A stretch of DNA of 64,000 bases from Trichoderma breve (GCF_028502605.1 NC_079236.1:1550001-1614000); one strand, 5' to 3'; shown: positions 22,091 through 34,251, counted from the stretch's first letter. The notes: generated from the sequence alone by a model not told the origin. Numbers and translations: made by a program.

Positions 22091-22915
22091 GATATCACGA
22101 AGAGACGATAGATGAATTGAATTGAACTCCAGTGCAGAGATATGTCGCTTGATTCCATCTCCACATTCTTATCTCCGAGCAAGGATCATGTGTTAATTGT
22201 AAACCCACAAGAGTCGATATCGAAACGAGGTGCTGCTATCAACTGCCTCATACATACCTTTACTTTCATGACACTGCTTGCTGCTGTACTGTACGATTCA
22301 GTAATGTGATAGACATGCAATGCGACATCATGATTGTCACCACATCTCCACTGACAACGCCATGTTCCCAAAAATCTTTCGTCTTACCAACCGGCTGTCC
22401 ATCTGCTATCTCCAACTTCCCCGCACAAAGCTATCCTCTTCTCCTCCTAGTTCTTCACCAGAAACCCAATCGCCACCTCCAGGGGTCGGTGAGGGTCTCC
22501 GACCAGCCCCGCAAACTCCACTGTCATACTCGGTTTTGGAGGCTATCAAGCTATCTTGGATGCTGCTATCGGTGAACCAGTGACGAACTAGGCATGGAGG
22601 CTGGAGGTAAGCGATAAGAAATTGGTGCTGGAGATTGTCGAGATGGACGAAGATGTGTGTGGCAGTTTTTCGCGTCGTCGGATTCGACCTCCGATTCTCA
22701 CTGAGGACTACGATTTTGTTTAAATGGGACGTGATGCGACACCACTCCACCTGACAGTTGCATCTGAATGCAGATTCCCCGTGGGGTTTTCATAATTTGA
22801 TGTTTTATTAACGCGGGGCTGAGAATTTCGATATTCTTCCTCGTTTATCCCAACTTTGTTTCCTTCATTACATCTCTTGAAGTTCATACTTGACTGAAGT
22901 GAGCCTGTCGTAAAC
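22091..22915. other. Intergenic region between the regulator and the MFS transporter
   Basis: It holds the regulator 3' end and the transporter promoter. No gene was identified. Confidence 0.55.
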
Positions 22916-24452
22916 ATGGCTTCGGAACCAGTCGATGTGAGGTACGACGACGACAAGAAGGGTCCGTCTTCCAGCGATGACTTCCCTCGTGAAGTTGACG
23001 AGTCAGCCTCGTCCATTCCGGTGCTCGACCCTAATGCCGAGAAGCGCCTGTTATTGAAGCTGGACACTTACTTCGTCCCCATCATCATGCTTGTCTACCT
23101 GACTTGTTTCCTCGATCGAAGCAGCATTGGCAACGTCAAGGTTGCCGGCATGCCCCAAGATATCGGCGCCAGCCCGAAGCAGTTCTCGACGGCCGTTTCC
23201 ATCTTCTATGCGACCTACGTGGTGTTTGAGCCTCCGTGGAGTATCCTGATGAAATGGGTCACGCCACGCATCTTGCTCACGGGCCTCTGCACCGTTTGGT
23301 CTCTGACAACCATCTTCTCGGGCTTCATCCACAACGTAGCTGGCTTGTATGCCGTGCGACTCATTCTCGGTGCCTGCGAGGCCGGACTCTTCCCTGCGCT
23401 GAACTTGTACCTCACCATGGTGTACAAGCGCCACGAGCAAGGAATAAGGGTGTCGTATCTGTTTGTGTGCACGGCGATTTCGGGTGCCTTTGGAGGATTG
23501 CTTGCGTTTTGCATTCTCAAGATGGACGGTGTTGCGGGCTATGCGGGCTGGAGATGGGTGTATATCATCGAAGGTATCTTCAGCTTCATCGTTGCGCCGA
23601 TTATCTGGTTCGGATTGCCCAACGATCCTTCCAATGCCTACTTCCTTAATGAAGAAGAGAAGGCTATGATGAAGGTCCGTGAGGCACAGCGGGCTCAGTA
23701 TATGGGCAGCGAGGAATTCAGCTGGGAGGAGATTCGGATTAGTCTCAAGGACCCGAAGCTATATCTCAGGTAAGGACAGGATAATATTCAGCTTTGGTAT
23801 CAGCAAAGAACCATGCTCACATCTGAACTATAGTGCCGCCATTCAATTCTGCCAGGACATCCTCCTGTACGGCTTCAGCACATTCCTCCCTTCCATCATT
23901 GTCAGCATGGGCTACACTTCCATCCAAGCCCAATATCTCAGTATCCCGGTATTCTTGTTTGGCGGCATTTGCTTCATTGCATTTGCGTATATTTCGGACC
24001 GGACCTGTATTCGCGGGCCAATGGTGTTTCTTGCCAACATTCCGGGCATCATCGGCTACATACTTATTCTCTGCCCTACGAGCAACCCCGTCAAGTTCTT
24101 TGGCACGTTTCTCTGTGCCGTTGCGGTTTATAATGGTCCTGGACTAAACCTGACGTGGCTCAATGTCAATGTCGCGCCGCATTACCGCCGTGCTACCGCG
24201 ATTGGAGTGCAGCAAGGTCTTGCAAACACGGCTGGTATTGTTGCAGGACAGATTTACAGGACCGCGCCGTTCGTCCTGGGAAATGGCTTCTCTGTGGGCG
24301 CGCTGGGAGTTTCGCAGCTGCTTATTATTGCCAAGTGGTTCTATATCCGGCACCGCAATAACCAGAAGGAGAAGATTGCAAACGGAGAGATGGAGGACAC
24401 TCGGAAGGTCCAGACTGGAGATCGGGCTGTTGATTTCAAGTATCATCTGTGA
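22916..24452 (+). CDS. MFS transporter, anion:cation symporter (Dal5 / allantoate permease) family
   Basis: Two exons (22916-23769 and 23834-24452; intron GTAAGG...CTATAG) encode 490 residues with about 12 membrane segments. After an acidic N-terminal tail, the first helix has FVPIIMLVYLTCFLDRSSIGN, a family signature of Dal5-like organic-anion symporters. The other half has LTWLNVNVAPHYRRATAIGVQQGLANTAGIVAGQIY, also characteristic. Relatives carry allantoate, ureidosuccinate, nicotinate, dipeptides and similar anions across the plasma membrane. The gene follows the Zn2Cys6 regulator on the same strand, and the 5-oxoprolinase gene lies on the other side of that regulator, so pyroglutamate or another 5-oxoprolinase-related substrate is a reasonable guess. 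The substrate is not readable from the sequence. Confidence 0.9.
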
Positions 24453-25199
24453 TGCTTTTCGCATCCCAGTCCGTTGACAAGCTAATGAAGCTTGCATAGA
24501 CTAGAGCTGATGTATACGTAAATGCTCTCTAGACATTTTTTAATATGTAAGCAGCTGAAATATTTACTAATGATTGTTGACTTTAATAAGTCATATTGTC
24601 TCGTAATAAGTCTAGTCTGATTGTGGGAAGTGCCCCGTTGTTGATTCTATCGTCATTGGGGGGACATGTGCGGTGCCCAATGATTCCAAACGGAGAATAA
24701 TCACGGAGTAGTTAGAAATAGGCTTATTCTCGGTACTACGTGGGATGGAAATGGTATTACCAATAACAGCTCGCCTCAGTCGCCTAGATCGTGACCGAAA
24801 GATCGGATCAGCTACGGCATCTCTCTTCTATAATGCCAGGGCGCCGGGTGAGGCCGAGGAGAAGGATTCTATGGTCCACTGTGGATGTAAGGAGTCCTAT
24901 ATCCGGAATAAATGACGGCATAGTCAGCACTACTGTCCATATGCGGTATATGCTGCCTTTAGGCCCGCATGCCCCCAGGCTAAAAACTCCAAGCTTAGGA
25001 GGATACCGGTATTAGTCATGGATCGTTTATTGATTCACTAAAGCAAGATGGAGTTGCGGTATTGTTCTCATTCATGAAGATGTAAATGGTGTCTACATGT
25101 ATATAATAGCCTCAAGTATCGTCGAATTATCGTAGGTTGTATCATCAAGTCATCTACCCATCAGTTGCTGAGCAAGTAATTCTGACCTCTGCTATCACG
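24453..25199. other. Intergenic region, MFS transporter to alpha/beta hydrolase
   Basis: Nothing beyond 3' UTR and promoter sequence is seen. Short open frames lack recognisable features. Confidence 0.5.
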
Positions 25200-26222
25200 A
25201 TGGCGGAATTAGCATACCAGATACTGCCGACGATCAACCAAGTCGAAGTCGGCAACTATTCAGTCTTTTATCGCGAGGCTGGTCCGGCCAATGCCCCAAC
25301 CCTCCTATTGCTTCATGGCTTTCCCTCATCATCATTCCTTTTCCGACACATGATTCCCCTTCTTGCTCTAACATATCATGTTATTGCACCGGATTTTCCT
25401 GGATTTGGCTTTACAAAGAGTCCTGCAAACTTTCCCCACACGTTTGACAACATAGCCGATGTTATGGAAGGGTTCCTTGACGCTCTCAATATCCAGGAGT
25501 TTGCTGAATACATCATTGACTACGGAGCACCTGTTGGCCTGCGGCTCGCTGTCCGACGACCCCATGCAGTCAAGGCTATTGTGACACAGAATGGGAATGC
25601 TTACTTGGAAGGACTTGGACCTGGATTCGACGCCATAAGAACATATTGGGCATCTGGGAGTCAATCGTAAGTCATAGGATATGCTTATTTAATAGACTTG
25701 TGGCTAATTTCGTTAGTGATCGCGATGCATTGATCCCGTTCTTTACCTTGAACGCAACCGAGGGGCAATATACGACGGGAACGAAGAACCCTGATGCCCT
25801 GGAACCGGAGTCTTGGTGGCTTGATTATGCGCTCATGAATGACCAGCCCGGCAACATCGATATCCAGCTGGATTACTTTTTTGACTACCAAAACAATGTG
25901 GCGCAATACCCGCAATACCAAAAGTATTTCCGCCAGTCTCAAGTTCCTCTGCTTGCTGTATGGGGAGAAAACGACCAATTGTAAGCATGATCCGTTCTAA
26001 CCTACAACTAAACGCAACCTTTTATTGAGAGCGATTTCTGACCGTACAATGTGAAGCTTCATTCCTGCTGGTGCGAAAGCATTTAAGAAAGATTTGCAAC
26101 ATGCCGAGATTCATCTGATTGATGCTGGGCATTTCGCTCTGATCAGCAATCTCAAGGATATTCTGCACTTTATGCTGCCGTTTCTACACAAGACTTTGAG
26201 GAGCGGAGCGCACCACTATTAG
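25200..26222 (+). CDS. Alpha/beta hydrolase, haloalkane dehalogenase / epoxide hydrolase-like
   Basis: Three exons (25200-25666, 25717-25980, 26057-26222) encode 298 residues. The oxyanion-hole motif HGFPSSS is at residues 39-45. The nucleophile elbow reads IIDYGAPVG with Asp107 where esterases have Ser, so the enzyme should form an alkyl-ester intermediate as dehalogenases and epoxide hydrolases do. The acid region is LAVWGENDQ and the catalytic His lies in LIDAGHFAL near the C-terminus. The protein is probably cytosolic, with no signal peptide. The substrate is unknown. The second intron ends GTGAAG and is less typical at its 3' end, but it keeps the frame into FFIPAGAKAF. Its neighbours include a regulator-like gene and an aldo-keto reductase, which hints at a small catabolic or secondary-metabolism group. 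Confidence 0.87.
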
Positions 26223-26588
26223 AGCATCGGTATTAACTCTAAGCGCGGAGTATTAATCACAAATAGAGGAGATAGTAATACTGCCAATAGCATGGTGCAT
26301 CTTACACATGCAGCTGTCAAACGAATAGGTGGATGTATTTATATAGATGAATTAGACAGTATTTTAATAATTAATTGTCTAATGTCATGAAACTCTGCGT
26401 AACATTCATAACCCCCGAATACCCGCCAAAGCCCGCAGTTCCAGAATGGCGTCGGAGTTTGCAGCCTATGAGATCCCAGTTCTTAGAGTCTCCACATCGT
26501 TAACACCGGATGCTCATCCCCTTTGCTTTGTGCATTCTCATCGTTCAAGTCTCCCGATTGTTGATCAACTCATCAAAAAACAAGCAGA
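26223..26588. other. Intergenic region
   Basis: Short AT-rich gap holding the hydrolase 3' UTR and the promoter of the next gene. No feature was recognised. Confidence 0.5.
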
Positions 26589-27943
26589 ATGGCACCCCAA
26601 CCAGCTGAGCTCGATCGCACCTTTGTCAATTTAACCGATGATCCTGCTGAGGGCCGAGGCGCGAGGCGCACGTACATTCGGCGGGCGGTGATGAAAAACT
26701 TCCACAAGCAGCGAAACCAGAAGAAGAAGGCCATGAGGCGTGAGGCCGGGACAGCTTCATTAATTCTCGAAAATGGACCATTAGATCCGGGTCCCTTAAT
26801 TGACTGGCAATCGGGTCCACCATATCATGCCTTGGTTAGTTTTTATAAATGAGAAAAAAAGACTGAGGCTTAATCTTAACTGGTGATACGTTGAAGATAC
26901 CCAAGTTCAGCCTCTTTGAACAGAGGAGATTCTCCGATCCGTCAATGATGCAAATGAGCAATTTCGTATTGCGATATCTATGCGGCCAAGCTTCGAAAGC
27001 GACACACGACATATCCCTGGTGGGATTCTGCCATCCATTTACTGAGCACGAGCTTGAAAGCGACTCTGAAGACGCTAGCATGAAACTGAGTGCTCTAAAG
27101 ACATGCCAGAACTTATTGCGGGCGTACGGCTCGTATCAAAGCAACTCTTCCTCCTTGTCTGTCAATAAAGAGGCATTATGGGAAATGATTCACCAACATC
27201 AAGAATGGATATACACAAAGGCAAGAGAATTTACTTCACATCTTTCGTGTTGTCTGCTTGTGCACTGTGAAGATCTGATTACAACTAACCTGCTATTAAG
27301 ATCAATACGTTTACCACATGGGAGCTACTATCTGCGGCGCAAACTGTCGCCATATACGTTCTCTTGAGGGTTAAGCTAGGGGAAAACAACCCGGCCTTTC
27401 CCAATGGAGACATTGCGCTTCTTTACACTCTTGGGGTGAGATGCCCTGCACTCTTCCTCTGCCGCGAGCCTTCAGAAGTGAATAGCTAACTCTGCTCCCA
27501 AGGCCATCTATAGACGCCTCCATTCTGAAAGTTTACTAGACCTTTATCATCATCCCAGCAGTGACTGGAAACAGTGGGTGTTTGTCGAATCCTTCATCCG
27601 CATTGCCACCATCTACTTTACGCTAAACGTGGTTGTATCAATGGAGTTCGGGCTGCCCTGCAATAGTCCAGATGATTGGAACATCGATAGTATGCTGCTA
27701 CCGGCTTCGAAGGCCTCGTGGGCCGCCCAGGATACTGCAGATTGGACAAAATTCACAAACGGTTTACCGCCGTATAAGCAATTGACGTGGAAAGACTTAC
27801 ATGGTCCGGCAAAAGCGTTACACGATTGCCCAATAGAAGAATGGAAGGAAGGCTCTGATGAACTGGGAATGATTGTCACAATGGTTATGACCTTGAGAGC
27901 CCAAGAGTCACGCTATCAAAGTCCATCCTCTGTGTCGGGCTGA
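26589..27943 (+). CDS. Fungal transcription-factor-like protein without zinc cluster
   Basis: Four exons (26589-26834, 26897-27220, 27301-27435, 27503-27943) join in phase to give 381 residues. The N-terminus has FVNLTDDP followed by a very basic stretch (RRTYIRRAVMKNFHKQRNQKKKAMRRE), then IDWQSGPPYH. This is the usual opening of a large group of fungal regulator-like proteins that lack a Zn2Cys6 cluster. The rest is an all-helical region resembling a fungal TF middle homology domain (TWELLSAAQTVAIYVLLRVK, FIRIATIYFTLNVVV). The second intron starts GCAAGA instead of GT and ends TTAAG, a GC-AG intron; the other two start GTTAGT and GTGAGA. A DNA-binding role is possible through the basic N-terminus but unproven. 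Confidence 0.75.
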
Positions 27944-29248
27944 TTGGTGCAAATAGCTGCCTCTGATCCAAGCTATTTTCCAGGATGGCACTCGACGAGA
28001 TTGGTATTCTTGAGGTTCTAACCATGAGTTCTTATCTCCTACAGTGAGATTTGGGCATGGATCAGGCTCCAGGTACTGATCGACAAACTTGCGTATCTTC
28101 CGCTTGTCACAACCATTGGCACCGCAAACATGAGCCATCGGAATGACTGCGGCCATATTGGTTCCCTCTGCATACAGATATGAAAAATGGCTATCCTGAA
28201 GAGTGATCATCTCCATTTCCTTCGATACCGACAATATGTTCTCGAGCCGAGTGGAGCCGCAAAGTTTTCCCCTCCATCCATAAAGATTAAGCTATATCCC
28301 TTATCTTCCTACGCCATCACACTCCCATGGAATTTGTACCAGATGAGCCACGCCAAAAGGGAAGGAATTATTAGTGGTTGGAGTAGCTACCAGGAGACGA
28401 TGGAGAAAGTCATACCAATGCATAAGCAAAGAGAGACTAGAGATCAAGCCGGATGATTTTTGACAAATCTGTCACCATCTCTCAGAGCGGTGCCAGGGTG
28501 ATCTTCAAAGATTTGGTCAAGGCATGGGGAAACCGGGCGATCAAAGTCTGAACTGAAATCTCTGGATAAGTACTAGGTAAAGAGTATTGTGTATCGAAGA
28601 GTATATAAATATGACATATGTTCTCCCGCTCAACCAACGGTTTCCTTCCTCGATCCAGTCTTTCTCGATCCTTTCTTCTTCCGTAACACTTGTTATCACC
28701 CCTTATAGGCTTAATATTCCTAATGCTGGCCTCAGATTCCAGAAGCAAATGATACTCCCTTATCATTGCTCACGGTGAACTGGCTTCATCATTGGCCACA
28801 ATTTATAACGACTTTTTGGATGTGAGCGCCCGGGGTCAAACCCTACCAATGCTGCCTCAGAGTGCCAGATACAGATGGCACGCTGCTGTTGCTCTCTGTG
28901 AACTGGGGTCTTCACTGGCGACCTTTGGTGTTTATATGGTGTTTATACACAAGATCTCTCCTGCGATCAAAACTCCCATAACTAACCAGGTACAATGGTA
29001 AACGACTTTGTATATAGAGGAGGCCATGATAAAAAGGATAGTAGAGAAGATGAGGAGATATTGCCATTTATATACTTATATCCCTCACTATCTATCCTTA
29101 GGTAGTCTATGACGCAACTACCAACGATAGGCGCTCAGGTAAAATTATAAATAAACTCTGCTGAAATTTATTTCTAGATAGAATAAGCCTTGAAAGCTTA
29201 TTAATATCGAAGAATACAAACCCTGAAATAACAGCATGGAGCACACAT
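27944..29248. other. Gene-poor region with a possible eroded coding remnant
   Basis: No complete gene could be built. On the minus strand between about 28440 and 27910, short segments look protein-like in different frames, for example FPFGVAHLVQIPWECDG, SLIFMDGGENFAAPLGSRTY and MAHVCGANGCDKRKIRKF. They are separated by stops and lack clear splice sites. They may be exons of an unrecognised gene or a decayed one. The remainder (28500-29248) is AT-rich and shows nothing. Confidence 0.3.
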
Positions 29249-30355
29249 TTATGAATGTCCCTCGTACGTGTACTCAAGTGGTGTGTGCCACGGGTTGGGG
29301 CTGGTACCCTTTGCAATGATCCAAGCAGCATCAAGCGCCTTCACAACCTCCTCTGGCAGAGGTCCCTTTTGCAGATCCAAGATATTCTGGTCCAACTGAG
29401 AAATTTTGCTGACTCCAAAGATAACGCCGTCGTTTCCTCCATCCTTGGCCAACTTTAAAGCAGAGTGATGCACGAGCCACCGGAGAGCGACTTCGGGCAT
29501 GGTTAGGTTGTGGCTTTCAGCCGCAAGTCGGAGGATGTCGAGAGCTTTGAACAAACTCTCGTTAAAGTACATGGCCCTAAAAATAGGTCCCAAGAACGTG
29601 CTGTTGTTGAAACGACCTTCCTCCTCTTTGTCATCAAGGGTCTTGTAGCGCCCAGTCAGGAGACCTCCGCCGAGAGGGGTAAAAATGACGACTTCCAATC
29701 CAAAGCGGCGACAGGCAGGAATAACTTCCGTCTCAAGGTTTCGAGCTGTGGAGGCATGGTGTTAGTCTTTCTCTTGGGTTACATCTGTATATACATATGT
29801 GTTAGAGATGGAGCTGGGAAGAGGTTCCTTACTGAGTGCGTTATACACCCCCTGGTAAATGGTGGGCTGCACCCAGCCTCGATGTTGACATAGCATGACA
29901 ATCTCTGCTATTTCGAATGCAGAATAGTTGCTAATTCCCAGCTGCTTAAATTTCCCCTCCTTGTACAGAGTGTTTGCCGCCTCCAGGGTTTCGGTGTAGG
30001 GGACAGAGCGGTCGGCCGAGTGCAGGTAGAAGATGTCTACAGATGTAGCACCAAGTTCAGCCAAAGAAGTCTCCAAATCCTTACGGAGGTTGGTGGCCGT
30101 GTGCTGTCCAGGAGTTCGAGGGTAGCTCTTTGTAGCGAGCTTGAGACCACGTTCTTTGTATCCAGCTTTTGCGGTGAAAGCTTCTTGGTCACCGCCAGAG
30201 TAGATCCGGGCCGTGTCGACTTCGTTGTAACCATGCTTTTGGAGAGCATCCAGATGAAGTTTGAACTCTTCAAGTGTTGTTACACGGTTGTCTGCAAAGT
30301 TGTCGGGACCGTAGGTCATGAGACCAAGGATAGCTCTGGGCTTGGGGGATGCCAT
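29249..30355 (-). CDS. Aldo-keto reductase, AKR7 / aflatoxin-aldehyde reductase-like
   Basis: Two exons (30355-29833 and 29745-29249; intron GTAAGG...CCACAG) encode 339 residues forming a TIM-barrel NADPH oxidoreductase. Catalytic residues are in VDTARIYSGG (Asp and Tyr), LATKSYP (Lys) and IFYLHSADR (His). The barrel continues with QLGISNYSAFE and VIFTPLGGGLLTGRY, typical of the AKR7 group that reduces dialdehydes and other small carbonyls. The C-terminus has VIFGVSKISQL for cofactor phosphate binding. It has no targeting signal, so it is likely cytosolic. The physiological substrate is unknown. It is on the opposite strand from the nearby hydrolase and regulator-like genes. Confidence 0.93.
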
Positions 30356-31862
30356 TTTTGTTCGCTGTGTTTAAATTTGAGAAGTCGAGTAATTGGTATT
30401 GTTGTTGATGGTGAGAATGGTTTTACATTTGAGGAGGTTCAACACCGCTTTTATATCTATCGAATGCCCTCTTCAACATCATTTTATCACATCTTCATCT
30501 TGTTGTCCTATATCACTGTAAAGCCTCTTCCGTATAGATCCCTTCTGGTTGATATACCGCATTGGGTATGACATGATCGACACTAGCCTCATCAGGCAAT
30601 TCATAGAGGGCCCCGCCAGCTTATTAATGACCCATCACGCCAGCAAGTGTTGGAATGAGAGGCGATGAATCCAAGATTGATGCTCAATGAGTAGGTAACC
30701 AATGTCCAGATCAGGGCATCTAGCAGTGGTTCCTCTTGCTGAATCGGAAATACGGAGCTTGATGGATTTAAGGATGCGGAGAAGAGAGATATTCAGGTGC
30801 AGCTTCGGGTTTTAGGCTGCAACGAACGACATATTGAATTGCGGATTGATGACCAACCTCCGCAATGCGTACATGTAGTTAACTCTCACTTCAGACAAAG
30901 ATCCACGGACACATACAATATTAGATCATCTGATGTCACTAGACGCTAAAATGCGGGAACTACCGATATGAAGCTCACAGATACTGTCGGCAGCATTAAG
31001 GAAGAAAGCGGTACATCTATCAGCGTTGCTATTTTCGTCATGCGAGGCTGCGTATTCCGATGATTTGTTGAGATGCGCCGACTGAACAGTACATGTATGG
31101 CTCACTAAAGATGTGGCGGCTGCGAGGGAATTAGGAAGCAGTTACAGCCACGTCATTCGAGGCATTATTCACTCGGAGTGATAGATGTCTTTACGAGAAA
31201 GACCACCACATTTCTATCTCTTCCTTGCCGCTCTCTTGTCTTCCCATTTGTCACGGTGGGTGGTCTCGTATTAATCAATCTACTTACCAGAATATCGTTC
31301 TCTAATTTCCAATTGCTGACGGTGGTGAAACTACGAGTCGTAATGCAAGATGCTACTATCAATTCTAGATGGTACTGTGAACCGTAGCATATGTATGGGG
31401 TTTATATCTATAATCCAGATAAGAGGATCAGTTCAGGGCTGGTTCAGAGGAAGGCTTTGCCCCAGTGTTCGGTTCAAATTCTAGGATCAATCCGCAGATT
31501 AAAATGGCCGCTACAGCCAACCAGATCAAACCTTAGAGATCCAGGTCGCAAAATATGACCACTGATAAGTAAAGGTTCAAGGTCAAACTCAAAATGCGCA
31601 AAAAGGCCCGAACAACAAGGTTTAGGCACAGCGCAGGGTTAAAGCCTACAACTTAATAGCTAAATGACTGAACCAACCAGATAAAATCGTTCCGCCAGGC
31701 TATAAAAGGCAGCCGTAATCCTGTGGCATATACATATTCTTAAGAAAGAGACCTAAAGCCAGTCAAACGTTTCAGTGTTTTATCCTATATACTCCCTTGA
31801 ATATGCCACCCTTGGCCCAGCCACTGGACTTCCCAATATTTTTTGTTTGTCCAATTAGCAAA
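30356..31862. other. Intergenic region upstream of two divergent genes
   Basis: About 1.5 kb between the divergent aldo-keto reductase and BTB genes. No gene, RNA gene or clear repeat was found. Confidence 0.5.
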
Positions 31863-33377
31863 ATGGACGAAGATCCGCGACCTTTCTATTCGTAAGTTCA
31901 CCACCTCGCTCCTCTCTATGGCGCCAACACTAACATTGAAAGCCCTTATATGCTTATTACCGTTCCGTTACAATTTGCAGATGGCCGCACACTTAATATA
32001 CCACCTCATCTACTTTCCCAGAGCCCTAAGCTGGAGGCTATGTATCAAGAGACTCGGCTCAAATTTCCCGATGTTTCTGATGATGTAGGCCATGTCATCA
32101 TTCATTACCTCTATACCGGTACCTATCAGTCCCTTCGACCAGAAGGTTCGGAGCTTCAAAAGGCATTGTCTACTGAGTTTTCAACAAGTATTCGTGCTTA
32201 TAATGCTGCTGAGACCTACGAACTTCCCAACTTGGCGGAGCTTGCAAAAGCTGAAATTGAGCGGCTGGGCGAGAAGCTCCAAGTTTCGCTAGTATTCGAT
32301 ATATTACGAGAAGTCTGCCCAAATCCAGGCACTGGTGATGTGTGGCTCAGCAACTTTCTGAAAAACCGGCTGAAGAGCTTCCTCGGGGGTGGTGTCATGA
32401 AACCACTGCAGAGCAAGACGGGTATTCCGCACAAGACCGTACCGATCAGCCACATCCTCTTCAAGGGTATGCTTGAACTATTTCAGGAACAGGAAGAATC
32501 ACGACTCGAAAAGATCCACGACACGTTCGAGGTAGCGGCGGGGGATTGTTCAGGCTTTCCGCTAGCATCGAATTATTCATTTGCCAAGCCAGTCGTCAGA
32601 TCTAACATGAACATTGGAGAACTCGAGGGCAATATATTCAATCCTGATAATATGTGGGTCCCTCCTTGGTTGAACCAGAAGAAAGGCAGACAAGTGAATA
32701 CTACGCCTGAGGTACTGGAGAAGAACGGTTCAGAGGATATGTCCACGCAAGATGTTGGGACGAGTCAATATGAGAAGACTGAAAAGATCTCTGGCAGCGT
32801 GGGTCAACTGAATGAAGACGAAAGAAAAGAGCAGGCTTCCCCGAAAACACAACAGCAAGTCAATCAAGAAATCGAACATGCAATAGAAACAGTTGAAGAA
32901 CAAATTAACCAGGAGGCTGCAATTGCTGAAGAAGAAGCAGAAATTGCTCAACTGGTTGAGACGAGGAGGCATACAATTTGGGGCATGGATAGATCAGCAG
33001 AGCTAAGGCTCAATATCCTCCAGGCAAAAGCCAAAGAGAGGGCTAAGAGGCAAGCCTTTCGTAAAGCAGAGGAGTCAGTCAAGGAAAAGGGTATAAAGAG
33101 CAGAATAAGCAAAAAAGCCAAAAGGAACTATGACAGCAATGTGGTCGAGGTCGATCCTCTATCTGGACGACCAGAGAATCATCTCATGGCCACACAGCAG
33201 ACAAAAGGCAACAACGACAAGGAAGACATAGTTGACACATGGGTTTCGCTTTGCAAAAATGCATCTGAAGAAAAACAAAAGATGGACAGGGACTCTGAGT
33301 CAAATACCCCGGTGGGTCATTCATCAGATAACGATTCAACAATGAGTATTTGGTCTTTGGCAAAAGGCCAAACTTGA
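31863..33377 (+). CDS. BTB/POZ domain protein with C-terminal coiled coil
   Basis: Two exons (31863-31891 and 31943-33377) encode 487 residues. The short first exon supplies MDEDPRPFYS and joins in frame to PYMLITVPLQFADGRTLNIP. The BTB fold covers about residues 10-110, with FADGRTLNIPPHLLSQSPKLEAM and VGHVIIHYLYTGTYQSL, and is followed by TYELPNLAELAKAEIERLG. From about residue 270 the chain is polar and rich in Glu, Gln and Lys, with a probable coiled coil (ETVEEQINQEAAIAEEEAEI) and a basic segment (KSRISKKAKRNYD) that could be a nuclear signal. Fungal BTB proteins of this type are lineage-expanded and mostly uncharacterised. No Kelch, MATH or zinc-finger partner domain is visible. Confidence 0.82.
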
Positions 33378-33680
33378 CGAAGATAGAGAATATCTAAAAG
33401 AGGAAGGATGGAGTTTCTGAGATCTTGGCAAAATTTGGATTTTCTGCTAGATGATGGGACTGAGGATATCTTTACCGTAGTTGGACAAAACTGATACCAC
33501 AACAAGTAGTTTAATATGGAACTAATCGGAGTATTGATAATTAACCTTTTTAAGCCATACGATCTTATTTCTGTTTATAAGCGTTCATGTTGACGAAGCT
33601 TATAATGGATTGTTTCATATGGTATATTGTTCTCTAAATTTGTGATCCCTTGACCTAGAATCGAGTCCTCTGATTCCTAT
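33378..33680. other. Short convergent 3' region
   Basis: Tail-to-tail gap between the BTB and carbonic anhydrase genes. AT-rich, nothing else seen. Confidence 0.5.
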
Positions 33681-34251
33681 TTATTCCACGACTTTCTTGA
33701 GAACACCCGTATCAGTATCATGAATCCAACCCGTCACTCGGATATGACTGCGCCAAAAAGGGTGATTTCGAAGATACTCCACCTCCTCTCGGGTAGACGC
33801 TTCTAAATCATGAAAAGTAAGGACCTCGAAATTATCCACATCCTCGGATTCCGCCAACCCCAAATTCTTCTTCATGATATCTTGCACAACCTCAGATGGA
33901 ACACCCAGCAGCCCGCATCTAGTGTGCTTAATCAGGAGGACCTCCTCAGCGCCCAAAACATGAGTCGTCAGAAGTACCGAGCGCGCAGCATCTCGGCCAG
34001 AGGCACCGGCGTTACGAATGGTGGTGACTTCGCCTAGGTCGAAACCGTAGGCGGATTTTGGATCAAGACGACAATCCATGCATGTGACTGGAAAGAATGG
34101 TTATTTAAGATGTACGAGTCAGAATAGGAGTCGTCGAAAACATACTGAGAACAGCCTTCTTCAGAGGAGGGCATTCAAGACCGCTGTGCTTATACGTGCT
34201 GGCGTATTTGGCATTGGCTTCGAGGACTTCAGATTCAAAAGGAGTAGACAT
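33681..34251 (-). CDS. Beta-carbonic anhydrase-like protein (type D)
   Basis: Two exons (34251-34146 and 34087-33681; intron GTATGT...TTCCAG) encode 170 residues. The intron interrupts the codon just before the metal site. The zinc motif reads TCMDCRLD, with Cys38 as ligand and the Asp40-Arg42 dyad. The second site is LIKHTRCG with ligands His90 and Cys93. VTTIRNAGASG matches the conserved loop of beta-class enzymes. The compact length fits the type D subgroup found in fungi and bacteria, which hydrates CO2 to bicarbonate. No targeting peptide is seen, so it is likely cytosolic. All metal ligands are present, so it should be active, although some relatives of this subgroup have other hydrolase activities. 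Confidence 0.92.

Noticed and set aside
22666..22720. tRNA T-arm-like sequence on the minus strand (GGTCGAATCC)
   Set aside because: No matching 7-bp acceptor stem, D-arm or anticodon arm can be placed at tRNA spacing.
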